A stretch of 64,000 bases of DNA from Bradyrhizobium sp. 199 (GCF_023073355.1 NZ_JADPJI010000002.1:1240001-1304000), one strand, 5' to 3'. Shown: positions 45,659-58,308, counted from the stretch's first letter. The notes: a model not told the origin generated them from the sequence alone. A program made the numbers and translations.

Positions 45659-45946
45659 TGCCGGACATCCCTGCATAAATGCCTCACATAGCGGGGCAAA
45701 ATGCGCCGGACGTTAACGAACTTTACCTTTTGTTTACCAGGACGTCCGAAGGTTAACGCTGGCGGCGCATATGGCGCTTTGGCTGCCGGCGCGTGAGCTG
45801 TCGCGGGTGATGTCACCTGCAGCAAACGCATTGAAGGGGAGAGGTTTTCTTCTGCTGAAGACCAGCACCCGACCCGGCATGTTCAAGACGTCATGTTCGC
45901 CAGGATCCGCGCAGTGTCGCGGTCAAACTGTTGACGAGCTCGTGCA

Positions 45947-46963
45947 ATGGATGGAGCAGGAAGCCTCACCCGATCTCTTTTCAGATCGCTGAGGCCCCAA
46001 GCCGACCTGAAGGCGGCCGCGATCGGAGCGGTCGTGCTTCTGCGCGAGTGGCTGCAGGACAAGCGTGACGAGCGGCGCGCTGCCGCCAAGATCAAGTCCA
46101 GAGCAAAGGCCGTCGTCGAGCGTGAGCCGCCGCCGCGCGTCGTCGCATTCGTCGAGCGCTACCTGCCGCGCCGGGTCGGAATCAGCATGACCGTGCTGCT
46201 GCTGATCGGAAGCTGCGGCTTCGGCATCGTCAAGGGCGGCCACCTTCAGGATTTCATCACCGCGGTCAGCGACGCCCGCAACGCGCTGGCCAATTCCGCC
46301 GGGTTCCGCATCACCTCCGTCGTGATCAACGGCCGCAAGCAGCTCACCCAGGACGAGATCCTGGCGATCGGCGGCGTCAGCGGCCGCTCCTCGCTGCTGT
46401 TCCTCGACGCCGACGCGGTGCGCGACAAGCTCAAGGCCAATCCCTGGATCGCGGATGCCACCGTGCTGAAGCTCTATCCGGGCCAGCTCATGATCGAGCT
46501 TACCGAGCGCAAGGCGTTTGCGCTGTGGCAGGAGGCCGGCCGGCTCTCGGTCATCGCCGACGACGGCGCCGTGCTCGAGCCGTATGTTTCGCGCCGTTTC
46601 CTGTCGTTGCCGCTCGTGGTCGGCAAGGGCGCCGAAACCCAGGCCCGCGACTTCCTCGCGCTGCTGGCGCGCTATCCGCAGGTCAATGCCGTGACGAAGG
46701 CTGCGGTCTTCGTCGGCGAGCGGCGCTGGAATCTGAGGCTGAAGGACGGCCTCGACATCCGTCTGCCTGAGCAGGACGTCGGCAACGCGCTTGCGATGCT
46801 GTCCAGGCTCGACAAGGAGGACAGGCTGTTCTCCCGCGACATCGTCGCCGTCGACATGCGCCTGCCCGATCGACTGGTGGTGCAGCTGTCCGAGGACGCC
46901 GCCAAGGCGCGCGAAGATATGTTCAAGGACAAGAAGAAAAAGAAGGCCGGGGATTCCGCATGA
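45947..46963 (+). CDS. ftsQ: Cell division protein FtsQ
   Basis: A 338-residue bitopic protein: a cytoplasmic region of about 75 residues, one membrane helix (about 78-97, VGISMTVLLLIGSCGFGIV), a POTRA domain (about 122-192, FRITSVVINGRKQLTQDEIL) and the FtsQ beta domain (RLSVIADDGAVLEPY ... LPLVVGKGA). It bridges FtsB/FtsL in the divisome. The Lys-rich tail (KDKKKKKAGDSA) is unremarkable. The ATG lacks a strong Shine-Dalgarno site. Its stop overlaps the ftsA start. Confidence 0.93.
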   Translation: MDGAGSLTRSLFRSLRPQADLKAAAIGAVVLLREWLQDKRDERRAAAKIKSRAKAVVEREPPPRVVAFVERYLPRRVGISMTVLLLIGSCGFGIVKGGHLQDFITAVSDARNALANSAGFRITSVVINGRKQLTQDEILAIGGVSGRSSLLFLDADAVRDKLKANPWIADATVLKLYPGQLMIELTERKAFALWQEAGRLSVIADDGAVLEPYVSRRFLSLPLVVGKGAETQARDFLALLARYPQVNAVTKAAVFVGERRWNLRLKDGLDIRLPEQDVGNALAMLSRLDKEDRLFSRDIVAVDMRLPDRLVVQLSEDAAKAREDMFKDKKKKKAGDSA

Positions 46964-48282
46964 CCGGTCTCGATCGCACCCAGACGCCGAAGACGCGCCC
47001 GATGCCGCACAAGCGCGGCGGCCTCGTCGCCTGTCTCGACATCGGCACCAGCAAGATTGCCTGCATGATCGCGCGGCTGAAGCCGTCGCCACCGAGCGAG
47101 GCGTTGCGCGGCCGCACCCATGCGGTGGAACTGATTGGATACAGCCAGATCCAGTCGCGCGGCATGAAGGCCGGCGCGGTGATCGACTTGGGTGAATGCG
47201 AGCAGGCGGTGCGCCAGGCAGTCGCGCTGGCGGAGAAGATGGCCAAGGTGCGGGTCGAGTCCGTGCTGCTCTCGGTGTCCGGCGGCCGGCTTTCCGGCCA
47301 GCTGGTCGAAGCCGCCGCTGACATCCGCGGTGGCGCGGTCACCCAGGCCGATATCAGCCGCGTCACCTCCACCGGCATGCGTCACGCCACGGGCGAAGGC
47401 CGCACCGTGCTGCACGCGCTGCCGGTCGGCTACACGCTCGATGGCGTCAAGGGCATCCGCGATCCCCGCGGCATGGTCGCCCATCAATTCGGCATCGACA
47501 TGAACGTCGTCACCTGCGACGCCACCGTGGCGCGGAACCTGATGCTGGCGGTGGAGCGTTGCCACATCAATGTCGAAGCCATGGCGGCGAGCGCTTATGT
47601 GGCCGGCCTGTCGGTGCTGACCGACGACGAAGCCGATCTCGGCGCTGCCGTCGTCGAGATGGGCGCTGGCACCACCACGATTGCCGTTTATTCGGGCGGC
47701 CGTTTCGTGCATGCGGCCGGTTTTGCGGTCGGCGGGCAACACATCACGATGGATCTCGCGCGCGGACTCTCCGCGACCATTGCCGATGCGGAGCGAATCA
47801 AGACGTTATACGGCACCGTCATCACCGGCGGATCGGACTCGCGTGAGCTGATGTCTGTGCCGACAGCCGGTGACGAGCAGGATCTGCCGCAGATCGTCTC
47901 CCGCGCCACCATCGCCAACATCGTCAAGCATCGTGCCGAGGAAGTCTTCGAAATGGTTCGGGACAAGCTGAAGGATTCGCCCTTCGCCGCAGAGCCCAAC
48001 GGCCGCGTCGTGCTTTCGGGCGGAGCCTCGCAGCTCACCGGCCTCGTCGAACTCGGAACCCAAATTCTCGGCCGGCCCGTGCGGGTCGGGCGTCCGCTCG
48101 GCTTTGGCCGGCTACCGAACGAGGCGAAGAACGCCGCGTTCGCGGTGCCGGCCGGACTCCTCGTCTATCCGCAATATGTTCACCTCGAACATGTCGAACC
48201 GCGGCATACGCGGCAGCAGGTCAGGACAGGGACCGGCGGTTATTTCGGAAAGGTCGGACGATGGCTACGCGAGGGCTTCTGA
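46960..48282 (+). CDS. ftsA: Cell division protein FtsA
   Basis: A 440-residue actin-like ATPase that anchors FtsZ to the membrane: phosphate-1 motif LVACLDIGTSKIACMI, SHS2 region (MKAGAVIDLGECEQAV), phosphate-2 VVEMGAGTTTIAVY and adenosine motif VVLSGGASQLTGL. The C-terminal amphipathic helix FGKVGRWLREGF fits a membrane-targeting sequence. Coupled to ftsQ by ATGA. Confidence 0.95.
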   Translation: MTGLDRTQTPKTRPMPHKRGGLVACLDIGTSKIACMIARLKPSPPSEALRGRTHAVELIGYSQIQSRGMKAGAVIDLGECEQAVRQAVALAEKMAKVRVESVLLSVSGGRLSGQLVEAAADIRGGAVTQADISRVTSTGMRHATGEGRTVLHALPVGYTLDGVKGIRDPRGMVAHQFGIDMNVVTCDATVARNLMLAVERCHINVEAMAASAYVAGLSVLTDDEADLGAAVVEMGAGTTTIAVYSGGRFVHAAGFAVGGQHITMDLARGLSATIADAERIKTLYGTVITGGSDSRELMSVPTAGDEQDLPQIVSRATIANIVKHRAEEVFEMVRDKLKDSPFAAEPNGRVVLSGGASQLTGLVELGTQILGRPVRVGRPLGFGRLPNEAKNAAFAVPAGLLVYPQYVHLEHVEPRHTRQQVRTGTGGYFGKVGRWLREGF

Positions 48283-48372
48283 TGACTCCTTTCCGCAATT
48301 ATCGATTTTCACCAACTCCCGCGGCCACCGGCCGGGGCGAACCCACGCGCGCGTGATCGAGAGGCAGCAACC

Positions 48373-50166
48373 ATGACCATCAGCATCAACGTTCCTGATA
48401 TTCACGAACTGAAGCCCCGGATCACCGTGTTCGGCGTCGGCGGCGCCGGTGGCAACGCCGTCAACAACATGATCACGGCGGGCCTTCAGGGCGTCGACTT
48501 CGTGGTCGCCAACACTGACGCGCAGGCGCTGACGATGTCGAAGGCGCAACGCATCGTGCAGATGGGCACCGCGGCCACGCAAGGGTTGGGCGCCGGCTCG
48601 CAGCCGAACGTCGGCGCCGCGGCGGCCGAAGAGGTGATCGACGAGCTGCGCGACCATCTCTCGGGCGCCAATATGGTGTTCGTCACCGCCGGCATGGGCG
48701 GAGGCACCGGCACCGGTGCAGCTCCCGTGATCGCCAAGACCGCGCGCGACATGGGCATCCTCACCGTCGGCGTCGTGACCAAGCCGTTCCACTTCGAGGG
48801 CGGCCGCCGCATGCGCACGGCTGAAGCCGGCATCAACGAGCTGCATAAGGTGGTCGACACGCTCCTGATCATCCCGAACCAGAACCTGTTCCGGGTCGCC
48901 AACGAGAAGACCACCTTCGCCGACGCCTTCGCGATGGCCGACCAGGTGCTCTATTCGGGCGTTGCCTGCATCACCGACCTGATGGTCAAGGAAGGCCTGA
49001 TCAATCTCGACTTCGCCGACGTGCGCGCGGTCATGCGCGAGATGGGCAAGGCGATGATGGGCACGGGCGAAGCCTCCGGCGACAAGCGCGCGCTGACTGC
49101 CGCCGAAGCTGCGATCGCCAACCCGCTGATCGACGATAGCTCGATGAAGGGCGCCAAGGGCCTCCTCATCTCCATCACCGGCGGCAAGGACCTCACCTTG
49201 TTCGAGGTCGACGAAGCCGCGACCCGCATCCGCGAGGAAGTCGACCAGGACGCCAACATCATCGTCGGCGCGACCTTCGACGAAGCGCTCGACGGCCTGA
49301 TCCGCGTCTCGGTCGTTGCCACCGGCATCGAGCAGGCCGCGATTGCCCGCAACAGCCAGGCCACCAGCGCTCCGGTCGCGAACGCGGCGCCGCAGGCACA
49401 GCAGGCGCCCGCAGCGCCCCCCGTGGCTGCCGAGAGCCGTCTCGCCGATTTGACCGCGCGGCTCCGCGCCGACAATCAGCGCATGGCCGAGCGCGCCCAG
49501 AAGCTGGAAACACAAACGCCGGGCGCAGCACAGGCTTCGGTCGCTGCCGCGCCTCGTACGAACGTCGAGCGCGCTGCGCTCGCCGCGATTGCCGCGGCCG
49601 TTGCGGAGGTCCCGCAGGCGCCTGCGCCGATGCAGACCTACGGCGACGTCACCGTGCGCCCGATTGCTCAGAAGCCGACCCTGTTTCCGGAGGCTGAGCA
49701 GGCCCCGGTCGCGATGCAGGAGCCGATGACCCCCGAGACCTTCATCCCGCCGCAGGCCGAGCGCCCGGTCCGTGCACCGCGGATGCCGCGCATCGACGAA
49801 CTGCCGATGCCGGCCCAGGCCGAGCTTCGCCAGGCTCGCGGTGAGGTCGAGGAGGAGGCGCCGCAGAAGAGCCGCCTGTCGCTGCTCCAGCGCCTCGCCA
49901 ATGTCGGCCTCGGCCGTCGCGACGAGGAAAGCGAGCCGCCGGTCGCGGCCCGCACCGCCGGTCCCGCGATGCCGCCGCTGCCCGAGCGCCGGCAGCAGAA
50001 GTCCGTGGCGCAGCAGATCGCGTCGAGCGAGCCGGTATCTGAGTATGCGCGCCGCCCGGCGCCGCAGGGCCTGGACATGCATGGCCGTCCAGCGCCTGTT
50101 GCGCCGGCGCCACAGGGCGACGACCATCTTGATATCCCGGCCTTCCTGCGGCGGCAGGCGACCTGA
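48373..50166 (+). CDS. ftsZ: Cell division GTPase FtsZ
   Basis: A 597-residue tubulin homologue. The GTPase core (about 1-330) has [13 protein letters not shown], the tubulin signature G109-G-G-T-G-T-G115 and [12 protein letters not shown] linker of about 240 residues rich in Ala, Pro, Gln and Arg follows, then the C-terminal peptide [10 protein letters not shown] that binds FtsA and other partners. E. coli FtsZ has 383 residues; long linkers are known in alphaproteobacteria. It is preceded by a 90-base spacer and followed by a strong terminator. Confidence 0.96.
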   Translation: MTISINVPDIHELKPRITVFGVGGAGGNAVNNMITAGLQGVDFVVANTDAQALTMSKAQRIVQMGTAATQGLGAGSQPNVGAAAAEEVIDELRDHLSGANMVFVTAGMGGGTGTGAAPVIAKTARDMGILTVGVVTKPFHFEGGRRMRTAEAGINELHKVVDTLLIIPNQNLFRVANEKTTFADAFAMADQVLYSGVACITDLMVKEGLINLDFADVRAVMREMGKAMMGTGEASGDKRALTAAEAAIANPLIDDSSMKGAKGLLISITGGKDLTLFEVDEAATRIREEVDQDANIIVGATFDEALDGLIRVSVVATGIEQAAIARNSQATSAPVANAAPQAQQAPAAPPVAAESRLADLTARLRADNQRMAERAQKLETQTPGAAQASVAAAPRTNVERAALAAIAAAVAEVPQAPAPMQTYGDVTVRPIAQKPTLFPEAEQAPVAMQEPMTPETFIPPQAERPVRAPRMPRIDELPMPAQAELRQARGEVEEEAPQKSRLSLLQRLANVGLGRRDEESEPPVAARTAGPAMPPLPERRQQKSVAQQIASSEPVSEYARRPAPQGLDMHGRPAPVAPAPQGDDHLDIPAFLRRQAT

Positions 50167-50190
50167 GGATTGTTACAATAAGGCAGACGA

Positions 50191-50232
50191 AAAAGGGTCC
50201 CGGCAACAAGCTTGCCGGGACCTTTCCTTTTG
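50191..50232 (+). terminator. Rho-independent terminator after ftsZ
   Basis: An 11-bp perfect stem (GGTCCCGGCAA with TTGCCGGGACC, loop CAAGC) followed by TTTCCTTTT. It ends the dcw transcript and separates lpxC. Confidence 0.9.
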
Positions 50233-50342
50233 TCCCGTGCATGCCCCGATTGCGCCGACAAACAACTGATTTTAAATCATTAATTACGTGTTCGGGTGTT
50301 CAGTAAAACTGCCGGCAGCGGCCCAAAACCTCGGCGTAATTT

Positions 50343-50392
50343 GGTTAAGCCTTGGCGCGAATACGGCAGGTTTGGGGTAACAATCGGTAAAA
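50343..50392. promoter_or_regulatory. Conserved element upstream of lpxC, shared with ftsQ; rest of the 361-base ftsZ-lpxC gap
   Basis: GGTTAA (50343), GGTTTGGGG (50369) and, 7 bases on, CGGTAAAA (50385) repeat the order seen at 45605-45658. Downstream, GTTTGGGG recurs near 50409 and a TATAAG -10-like box lies near 50492. Besides the terminator, the gap contains no gene. Confidence 0.45.
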
Positions 50393-50527
50393 AAGCGTGA
50401 GTTGGCGCTGTTTGGGGCAGTGACTATGGTTTGCCGTGACTTGGGGATACGGATTCGCGGATGCCGGCACTGGCCGGCCAAGTGGGTCTAGTATAAGTCG
50501 CAGTGGTCGTAGTGGGGCGGGTTCCTG

Positions 50528-51490
50528 ATGAAATTTAGCCGGCAAACAACGCTTCGCGCGCAAGCCTCCGTGGCAGGCGTAGGCGTTCATTCCGGTCTCC
50601 CCGTCACCCTCACGCTTGGGCCTGCGTCTGTCGACGCGGGCTTTGTTTTTGTCCGGACGGGCCTTGAGGGAAGTGATCGCGAAGTTCAGGCGACCGCTGA
50701 CCAGGTGATCGCGACCGACTTCGCCACCGTCCTCGGTGATCGCACCGGTCCGCTGGTGTCCACTGCCGAGCACGTGCTTGCTGCACTGCGGGGTATGGGT
50801 GTCGACAACGCTACCATCGAGATCGATGGTCCGGAAGTGCCGATCATGGACGGCAGCGCCGCGGCTTTCGTTGCGGCGATCGATCAGGCCGGCATCGTGA
50901 CCCAGCCGGCACAGCGCCGCTTCATTCAGGTTTTGAAGCCGATTTCGGTCAAGATCGGTGACTCCTTCGGCGAGATCCGGCCCTACGCCAACGGGTTCTC
51001 CGTCGAGGTCGAGATCGACTTCACAAATCCCGTCATCGGCCAGCAGAGCTACGCTTTCGACCTTAGCCCCGAAGGTTTCCGCCGCGAAGTCGGCCGGGCC
51101 CGGACCTTTGGTCTGATGTCCGACGTCGCGCGGCTCTGGAGCGCGGGTTATGCCCTCGGCGCCTCCTTCGACAACACGGTCGTGTTCGACGAGGAGCGGC
51201 TGCTCAACACCGAGGGCCTGCGCTACGCCGATGAATGCGCCCGCCACAAGGTGCTGGACGTGATCGGCGATCTCTCGCTGGCCGGCCTGCCGCTGCTTGG
51301 CGCCTACCGCTCGGTGCGTGGCGGCCACAAGCTGAACCACGCTGTCCTGACCGCGTTGCTCGCCGATCGTACCGCCTGGCGGGTGGTCGAGGGCGAGGCG
51401 GTCCGCCGCACCACGCGTCCCCAGGGCGAAGTCGGTCGCGGTATCGTCGGCGGCCGGATCGCGGCCGCCTACGGGCCGGACGTGTCCTGA
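50528..51490 (+). CDS. lpxC: UDP-3-O-acyl-N-acetylglucosamine deacetylase
   Basis: A 320-residue zinc amidase for the committed step of lipid A synthesis: QTTLRAQASVAGVGVHSG at the start, zinc ligand His in STAEHVLAALRGMGVDN, IDGPEVPIMDGSA, RTFG and HKVLDVIGDLSLAG with the remaining His/Asp ligands. The open frame ends normally at AAAYGPDVS. It has its own promoter region behind the ftsZ terminator. Confidence 0.95.
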   Translation: MKFSRQTTLRAQASVAGVGVHSGLPVTLTLGPASVDAGFVFVRTGLEGSDREVQATADQVIATDFATVLGDRTGPLVSTAEHVLAALRGMGVDNATIEIDGPEVPIMDGSAAAFVAAIDQAGIVTQPAQRRFIQVLKPISVKIGDSFGEIRPYANGFSVEVEIDFTNPVIGQQSYAFDLSPEGFRREVGRARTFGLMSDVARLWSAGYALGASFDNTVVFDEERLLNTEGLRYADECARHKVLDVIGDLSLAGLPLLGAYRSVRGGHKLNHAVLTALLADRTAWRVVEGEAVRRTTRPQGEVGRGIVGGRIAAAYGPDVS

Positions 51491-51733
51491 CGCCTTGCTG
51501 TCGCAGGCCTTGGCCGCGGCTTACCCCGGGAAAACCCTGGTAACCATGATCGGCTAGGATTGCGGCACGTTCGCCTTAATCCGGGCGGAATGCCTGCCTA
51601 TCCGGTTGGTTAAAGATCGCTTTTCGGATACATCGGCGTGGTCGCATGGCAGGCACCACGGTTACATTTCGCGCCCATGACGGGGTTCATGGGCTGGCGG
51701 GCACCGCACCACAGGGCGTCAGGGCTTAAACTC

Positions 51734-52624
51734 ATGTCGGCACAGCGTATGACGCGCGGATATTTCTCGGTCTCGTCGCGAGCCCGTGGGCTGCTTCAGG
51801 CCGTCACCTTCATCATGCTCGCCCTGCCGCTCGCCGGCTGCGGCACCGGCTCGCTCTGGGACAAGTTCACCGCCAAGGACGACACCTTCGTCGAGGAGCC
51901 CGCCGACAAAATCTACAATGAGGGCCTGTACCTCATGAACGAGAAGAAGGACATGAAGGCGGCGAACAAGAAGTTCGAAGAGGTCGACCGCCAGCATCCT
52001 TATTCCGAGTGGGCCCGCAAATCGCTGCTGATGTCGGCCTATGCGTCCTACCAGGGCGGCGACTTCGACGGCTGCATCGGCGCCGCCACCCGCTACGTCA
52101 CGCTGCATCCCGGCAGCCCGGATGCGGCCTATGCGCAATATCTGATCGCGGCCTCCCATTACGACCAGATCCCGGACATCAGCCGCGACCAGGCCCGCAC
52201 CGAAAAGGCGATCGCCGCTCTTGAAGAGGTGGTGCGCAAATATCCGAACTCGGAATACGCGACCTCGGCCAAGGCCAAGATCGAGGGCGCGCGCGACCAG
52301 CTCGCCGGCAAGGAAATGAACGTCGGCCGCTACTACGCCCAGAAGCGCGACTACACCGCGGCGATCAACCGCTACAAGACGGTCGTTACGCAGTACCAGA
52401 CCACCCGCCATGTCGAGGAGGCGCTGTTCCGGCTCACCGAGGCCTATATGGCGATCGGCATCGTCGGCGAGGCGCAAACCGCGGCAGCCGTGCTTGGGCA
52501 CAATTTTCCTGATAGTCGCTGGTACAAGGACGCCTATAATCTTGTAAAATCCGGTGGTCTCGAGCCGAGCGAGAATCAGGGGTCCTGGATCAGCCGGACC
52601 TTCAAGAAGATGGGTCTCGGCTAG
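51734..52624 (+). CDS. bamD: Outer-membrane assembly lipoprotein BamD
   Basis: A 296-residue lipoprotein (lipobox LALPLAGC, Cys36) with five TPR-like repeats from about residue 60 (ADKIYNEGLYLMNEKKDMKAANKKF, then HPYSEWARKSLLMSAYASYQ). It is the essential partner of BamA in inserting outer-membrane proteins. ATG 51734 is chosen to place the signal peptide 35 residues before the Cys; a second Met lies 5 codons on. A 243-base spacer separates it from lpxC. Confidence 0.93.
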   Translation: MSAQRMTRGYFSVSSRARGLLQAVTFIMLALPLAGCGTGSLWDKFTAKDDTFVEEPADKIYNEGLYLMNEKKDMKAANKKFEEVDRQHPYSEWARKSLLMSAYASYQGGDFDGCIGAATRYVTLHPGSPDAAYAQYLIAASHYDQIPDISRDQARTEKAIAALEEVVRKYPNSEYATSAKAKIEGARDQLAGKEMNVGRYYAQKRDYTAAINRYKTVVTQYQTTRHVEEALFRLTEAYMAIGIVGEAQTAAAVLGHNFPDSRWYKDAYNLVKSGGLEPSENQGSWISRTFKKMGLG

Positions 52625-52637
52625 GAAATTTGGTTCC

Positions 52638-54308
52638 ATGCTGGCGCGTCTGTCGATCCGTGACATCGTCCTGATCGAACGGCTCGATATCGAATTCGCC
52701 ACCGGCCTCGCGGTTTTGACCGGCGAGACCGGTGCGGGCAAATCCATCCTGCTCGATGCCTTTGCGTTGGCGCTCGGCGGCCGCGGCGACGCTGGCCTCG
52801 TGCGCCACGGCGCGGAGCAGGGGCAGGTCACTGCCGTGTTCGATATCCCCAAAAATCACCCCGCAACCAAGATCCTGGCCGAGAACGGTCTGGACGATAC
52901 GGGCGAGATGATTCTCCGCCGGGTGCAGCTCGCCGACGGCCGCACCCGCGCCTTCATCAACGACCAGTCGATCAGCGTGCAGACGTTGAAGGCGGTGGGC
53001 GCCGCCCTGGTCGAGATCCATGGTCAGCACGACGAGCGCGCGCTGGTCGATGCTGCCACCCACCGCCGCCTGCTCGATGCTTTCGCCGGCCTGGAGAAGG
53101 ACGTCGCTGCCGTGGAGGCGCTCTGGGACGCGCGCCGCAGTGCCAACACCGCACTTGGGGAGCATCGCGCCGACATGGAGCGCGCTGCGCGGGAGGCCGA
53201 TTACCTGCGCCACGCCTCCGACGAGCTGAAGCGGCTCGCGCCCAAGGACGGCGAGGAGACCTCGCTGGCCCATCGCCGCACCACCATGATGCAAGGCGAG
53301 AAGATCGCCTCCGATTTGCGCGAGGCGCAGGAGGCGGTCGGCGGCCACCATTCGCCGGTCTCGACGCTGTCGGCAGCGGTACGCCGGCTGGAGCGTCGCG
53401 GCGTGAATTCGCCGGCGCTGGTCGAGCCCGCGGTGAAGGCGATCGACGCCGCGATCAACGCACTGGAGGAGGCCGACCAGCATCTTCAGGCCGCGCTTGC
53501 CGCGACCGACTTCGATCCTTCAGAGCTCGAACGCATCGAGGAGCGCCTGTTTGCGCTGAGGGCCGCCTCGCGCAAATATTCGACGCCGGTCGACGGCCTC
53601 GCCGCGCTGGCCGCCAGATATGCCGCCGACGTGGTCCTGATCGATGCCGGCGCCTCGCGGCTGAAAAAGCTCGAGCAGGCCGCGATCGAGGCAGATAGCC
53701 GCTATGCCGCCGCCGCCAAGAAGCTGTCACTGGTGCGGCAGAAATCGGCGGAGAAGCTCAACAAGGCCGTCAATGCCGAGCTGGCGCCGCTCAAGCTCGA
53801 ACGCGCCAAGTTCATGACCCAGGTCGCGACCGATGAGGCAACTCCGGGCCCGCAAGGCTTCGACCGAGTCGAGTTCTGGGTGCAGACCAATCCGGGCACC
53901 AAGCCGGGACCGATGATGAAGGTCGCCTCCGGCGGCGAACTCTCGCGCTTCCTGCTGGCGCTCAAGGTCGTGCTGTCCGACCGTGGCTCGGCGCCGACCC
54001 TGGTGTTCGACGAAATCGATACCGGCGTGGGCGGTGCGGTCGCCGACGCCATCGGCGGGCGCCTGGCGCGGCTTGCCGGCAAGGTCCAGGTGATGGCTGT
54101 GACCCACGCCCCGCAGGTTGCGGCCCGGGCCGACCAGCATCTGCTCATCTCCAAGGACGCGCTCGACAAGGGCAAGCGCGTCGCCACCCGCGTCAATGCG
54201 CTCGCCGCCGACCACCGCCGCGAAGAAATCGCGCGGATGCTCGCCGGCGCGGAGATCACCGCCGAGGCGAGGGCTGCCGCGGAACGGCTGCTCAAGGCGG
54301 CGAGTTAG
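52638..54308 (+). CDS. recN: DNA repair protein RecN
   Basis: A 556-residue SMC-like ATPase: Walker A at 29-36 (GETGAGKS) after MLARLSIRDIVLIERLDIEF, a long coiled-coil middle (about 155-370), signature SGGELSRFLLALKVVL and Walker B LVFDEIDTGVGG. It acts in double-strand break repair. It lies only 13 bases after bamD, so it is probably co-transcribed. Length is normal. Confidence 0.95.
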   Translation: MLARLSIRDIVLIERLDIEFATGLAVLTGETGAGKSILLDAFALALGGRGDAGLVRHGAEQGQVTAVFDIPKNHPATKILAENGLDDTGEMILRRVQLADGRTRAFINDQSISVQTLKAVGAALVEIHGQHDERALVDAATHRRLLDAFAGLEKDVAAVEALWDARRSANTALGEHRADMERAAREADYLRHASDELKRLAPKDGEETSLAHRRTTMMQGEKIASDLREAQEAVGGHHSPVSTLSAAVRRLERRGVNSPALVEPAVKAIDAAINALEEADQHLQAALAATDFDPSELERIEERLFALRAASRKYSTPVDGLAALAARYAADVVLIDAGASRLKKLEQAAIEADSRYAAAAKKLSLVRQKSAEKLNKAVNAELAPLKLERAKFMTQVATDEATPGPQGFDRVEFWVQTNPGTKPGPMMKVASGGELSRFLLALKVVLSDRGSAPTLVFDEIDTGVGGAVADAIGGRLARLAGKVQVMAVTHAPQVAARADQHLLISKDALDKGKRVATRVNALAADHRREEIARMLAGAEITAEARAAAERLLKAAS

Positions 54309-56621
<2,313 letters not shown>

Positions 56622-56629
56622 GGTCGGTA

Positions 56630-56713
56630 CAGTCGTTCCGGGGCGATGCGAAGCATCGAACCCGGAAGCTCGAGATTCCGGGTTCGCCTCTTCGAGGCGC
56701 CCCGGAATGACGG
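56630..56713. repeat. Palindromic repeat (CCGGAATGAC family)
   Basis: GTTCCGGGGCGATGCGAAGC at the left and GAGGCGCCCCGGAATGACGG at the right, with an inner CCCGGAAGCTCGAGATTCCGGG arm pair. It lies between convergent genes. Confidence 0.85.
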
Positions 56714-56719
56714 AAATCC

Positions 56720-57994
56720 TCACATCATCCCCGTCTCTTCCTCTTCCGCCTGCTCGATCAGCGCCTCGCTGACCACGACTTCGCGGCGGGGGACGACGAA
56801 GAGCATCATGCAGGCACAGAGCAGCGAGATCGCCAGCACCGCGGCGGTGAGCGGCAGCGTCGTTGCGGAGTGGCCGCCGAGATAGGCGCCGAACTGGGAC
56901 ATCAGCGCGCCGATCCCCTGTTGCAGAAAGCCCATGGCACCCGATGCGGTGCCAGCGGCTTCGGGACGGATGCTGATTGCGCCGGCCGCGGAATTCGCCA
57001 TCACGAAGGCATTGCCGACCATCACGATCATCTGCGTGCCGAAAAGCCAGGCGGGCGCTTCGTTCCAGCCGGCAAAACTCCACAGCAGGTTCAACAGGCT
57101 GCCGGCGAGCTGGAGCGCGAGCCCGAACCAGATCAGCTTTGCCAGCGAGTGCCGCGGCGCAAAGCGCACGCAGAGCAGATTGCCGACCAGATACGCAAAT
57201 CCCGTCGTCGCGAACCAGGCGCCGTATTCGGCGCTGGTCCGGCCCATCTGGGTCACCACGATGTAGGGACCGCCGCCGGCGAACGTAAAGATGATCTGTG
57301 AGGCCAGCACCTGGCACATCACATAGCCGACGAAGGCACGATTGCGGATCAGGATGCCGACATCGCCACGGAAGCCGCTGCCGGCGGCGCGGTCGCGACG
57401 CGTCTCGGGCAGCGCCAGCGCGATGCCCACGGCGACCATGATCGCGGCCACGGTGATGGCGTAGAAGATCGCGCGCCAGCCGAACGCGGTCTCGATCAGG
57501 CCGCCGGTGAGCGGCGAAACCATCTGGCCGATCATCAGCGCGGCAACCACGAGGCTGATCATGGAAGCGACGCGGTCGCGCGCGTAGATGTCGCGGATGA
57601 TGGCGCGGCTCACCACCATGCCGGAGGCGCCGCCGAGCGCCTGGAAGAAGCGCGCTGCGATCAGTTGCGGCAGGGTTTCGGCGAAGATGCAGGCGATGCT
57701 CGCCGCGACCATCAACGCAAGGCCTCCGAGCAGCACCGGGCGCCGGCCGAACTTGTCCGACAAGGGCCCCATGATGAGCTGCGACAGTGCGATGCCGACC
57801 ATGTAGAGCGACACCGTCATCTGCGCGATGGAAATGTCGCGCCCGAAGGTCGTTGCCAGCACAGGCAGCGCCGGAACCAGGATGTAAAGCGAGATCGGCG
57901 CGACCCCGGTCATGACGACGAGCAGCAGCAACACCACGCGCGAGGTCGCAAGGTTGGTCGCCGCTCTCGGCGGCTTGCTGATGATGCCGTGCAT
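56720..57994 (-). CDS. MFS multidrug exporter (Bcr/CflA family)
   Basis: A 424-residue protein with 12 membrane helices. DHA1 features: VPALPVLATTFGRDISIAQMTVSLYMVGIALSQLIMGPLSDKFGRRPVLL contains the family's loop 2-3 motif (GPLSDKFGRRP), and ALGGASGMVVSRAIIRDIYAR is typical of Bcr/CflA. It would export drugs by proton antiport. ATG 57994 (MHGIISKPP) is preferred; the open frame runs 16 codons farther up. Confidence 0.87.
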   Translation of the reverse strand: MHGIISKPPRAATNLATSRVVLLLLVVMTGVAPISLYILVPALPVLATTFGRDISIAQMTVSLYMVGIALSQLIMGPLSDKFGRRPVLLGGLALMVAASIACIFAETLPQLIAARFFQALGGASGMVVSRAIIRDIYARDRVASMISLVVAALMIGQMVSPLTGGLIETAFGWRAIFYAITVAAIMVAVGIALALPETRRDRAAGSGFRGDVGILIRNRAFVGYVMCQVLASQIIFTFAGGGPYIVVTQMGRTSAEYGAWFATTGFAYLVGNLLCVRFAPRHSLAKLIWFGLALQLAGSLLNLLWSFAGWNEAPAWLFGTQMIVMVGNAFVMANSAAGAISIRPEAAGTASGAMGFLQQGIGALMSQFGAYLGGHSATTLPLTAAVLAISLLCACMMLFVVPRREVVVSEALIEQAEEEETGMM

Positions 57995-58146
57995 GCGTGC
58001 CCGTCTTTCGATTTCGAGACGGACTGTAGCGGGCTCGCGCAAGAGCGATATCGGCGTTTCGGAATGCGGCTATACGGATTTCGGGATGGTTATGACGACC
58101 GCGCCATGGCGGCCGTTTGGGCGGTTTGCGTGCGCCACAGATTCGT

Positions 58147-58245
58147 TGTCGTCGCCCGGCTTGACCGGGCGATCCAGTATTCCAGAGAGAGAAGATGCAT
58201 ATGGAGAAGCTGCGGCCTACTGGATTCCGCTTTCGCGGTGAGACA
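58147..58245. repeat. Partial repeat copy (murD-ftsW type)
   Basis: GTCGTCGCCCGGCTTGACCG and the following bases CAGTATTCCAGA nearly match the left part of 39228-39346; the right arm is only weakly preserved (CTACTGGATTCCGC). Confidence 0.65.
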
Positions 58246-58308
58246 CTGGTGGTGTGGAAGCAGCCTTGCGCAAAACGCGTAGTGCTGTGCGCGCTCCGAA
58301 ACAGGGCC

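Noticed and set aside
45713..45727. CtrA binding site before ftsQ
   Set aside because: TTAACGAACTTTACC keeps only one full TTAA half of TTAA-N7-TTAA. It is too weak to call, though CtrA control of ftsQ is known in Caulobacter.
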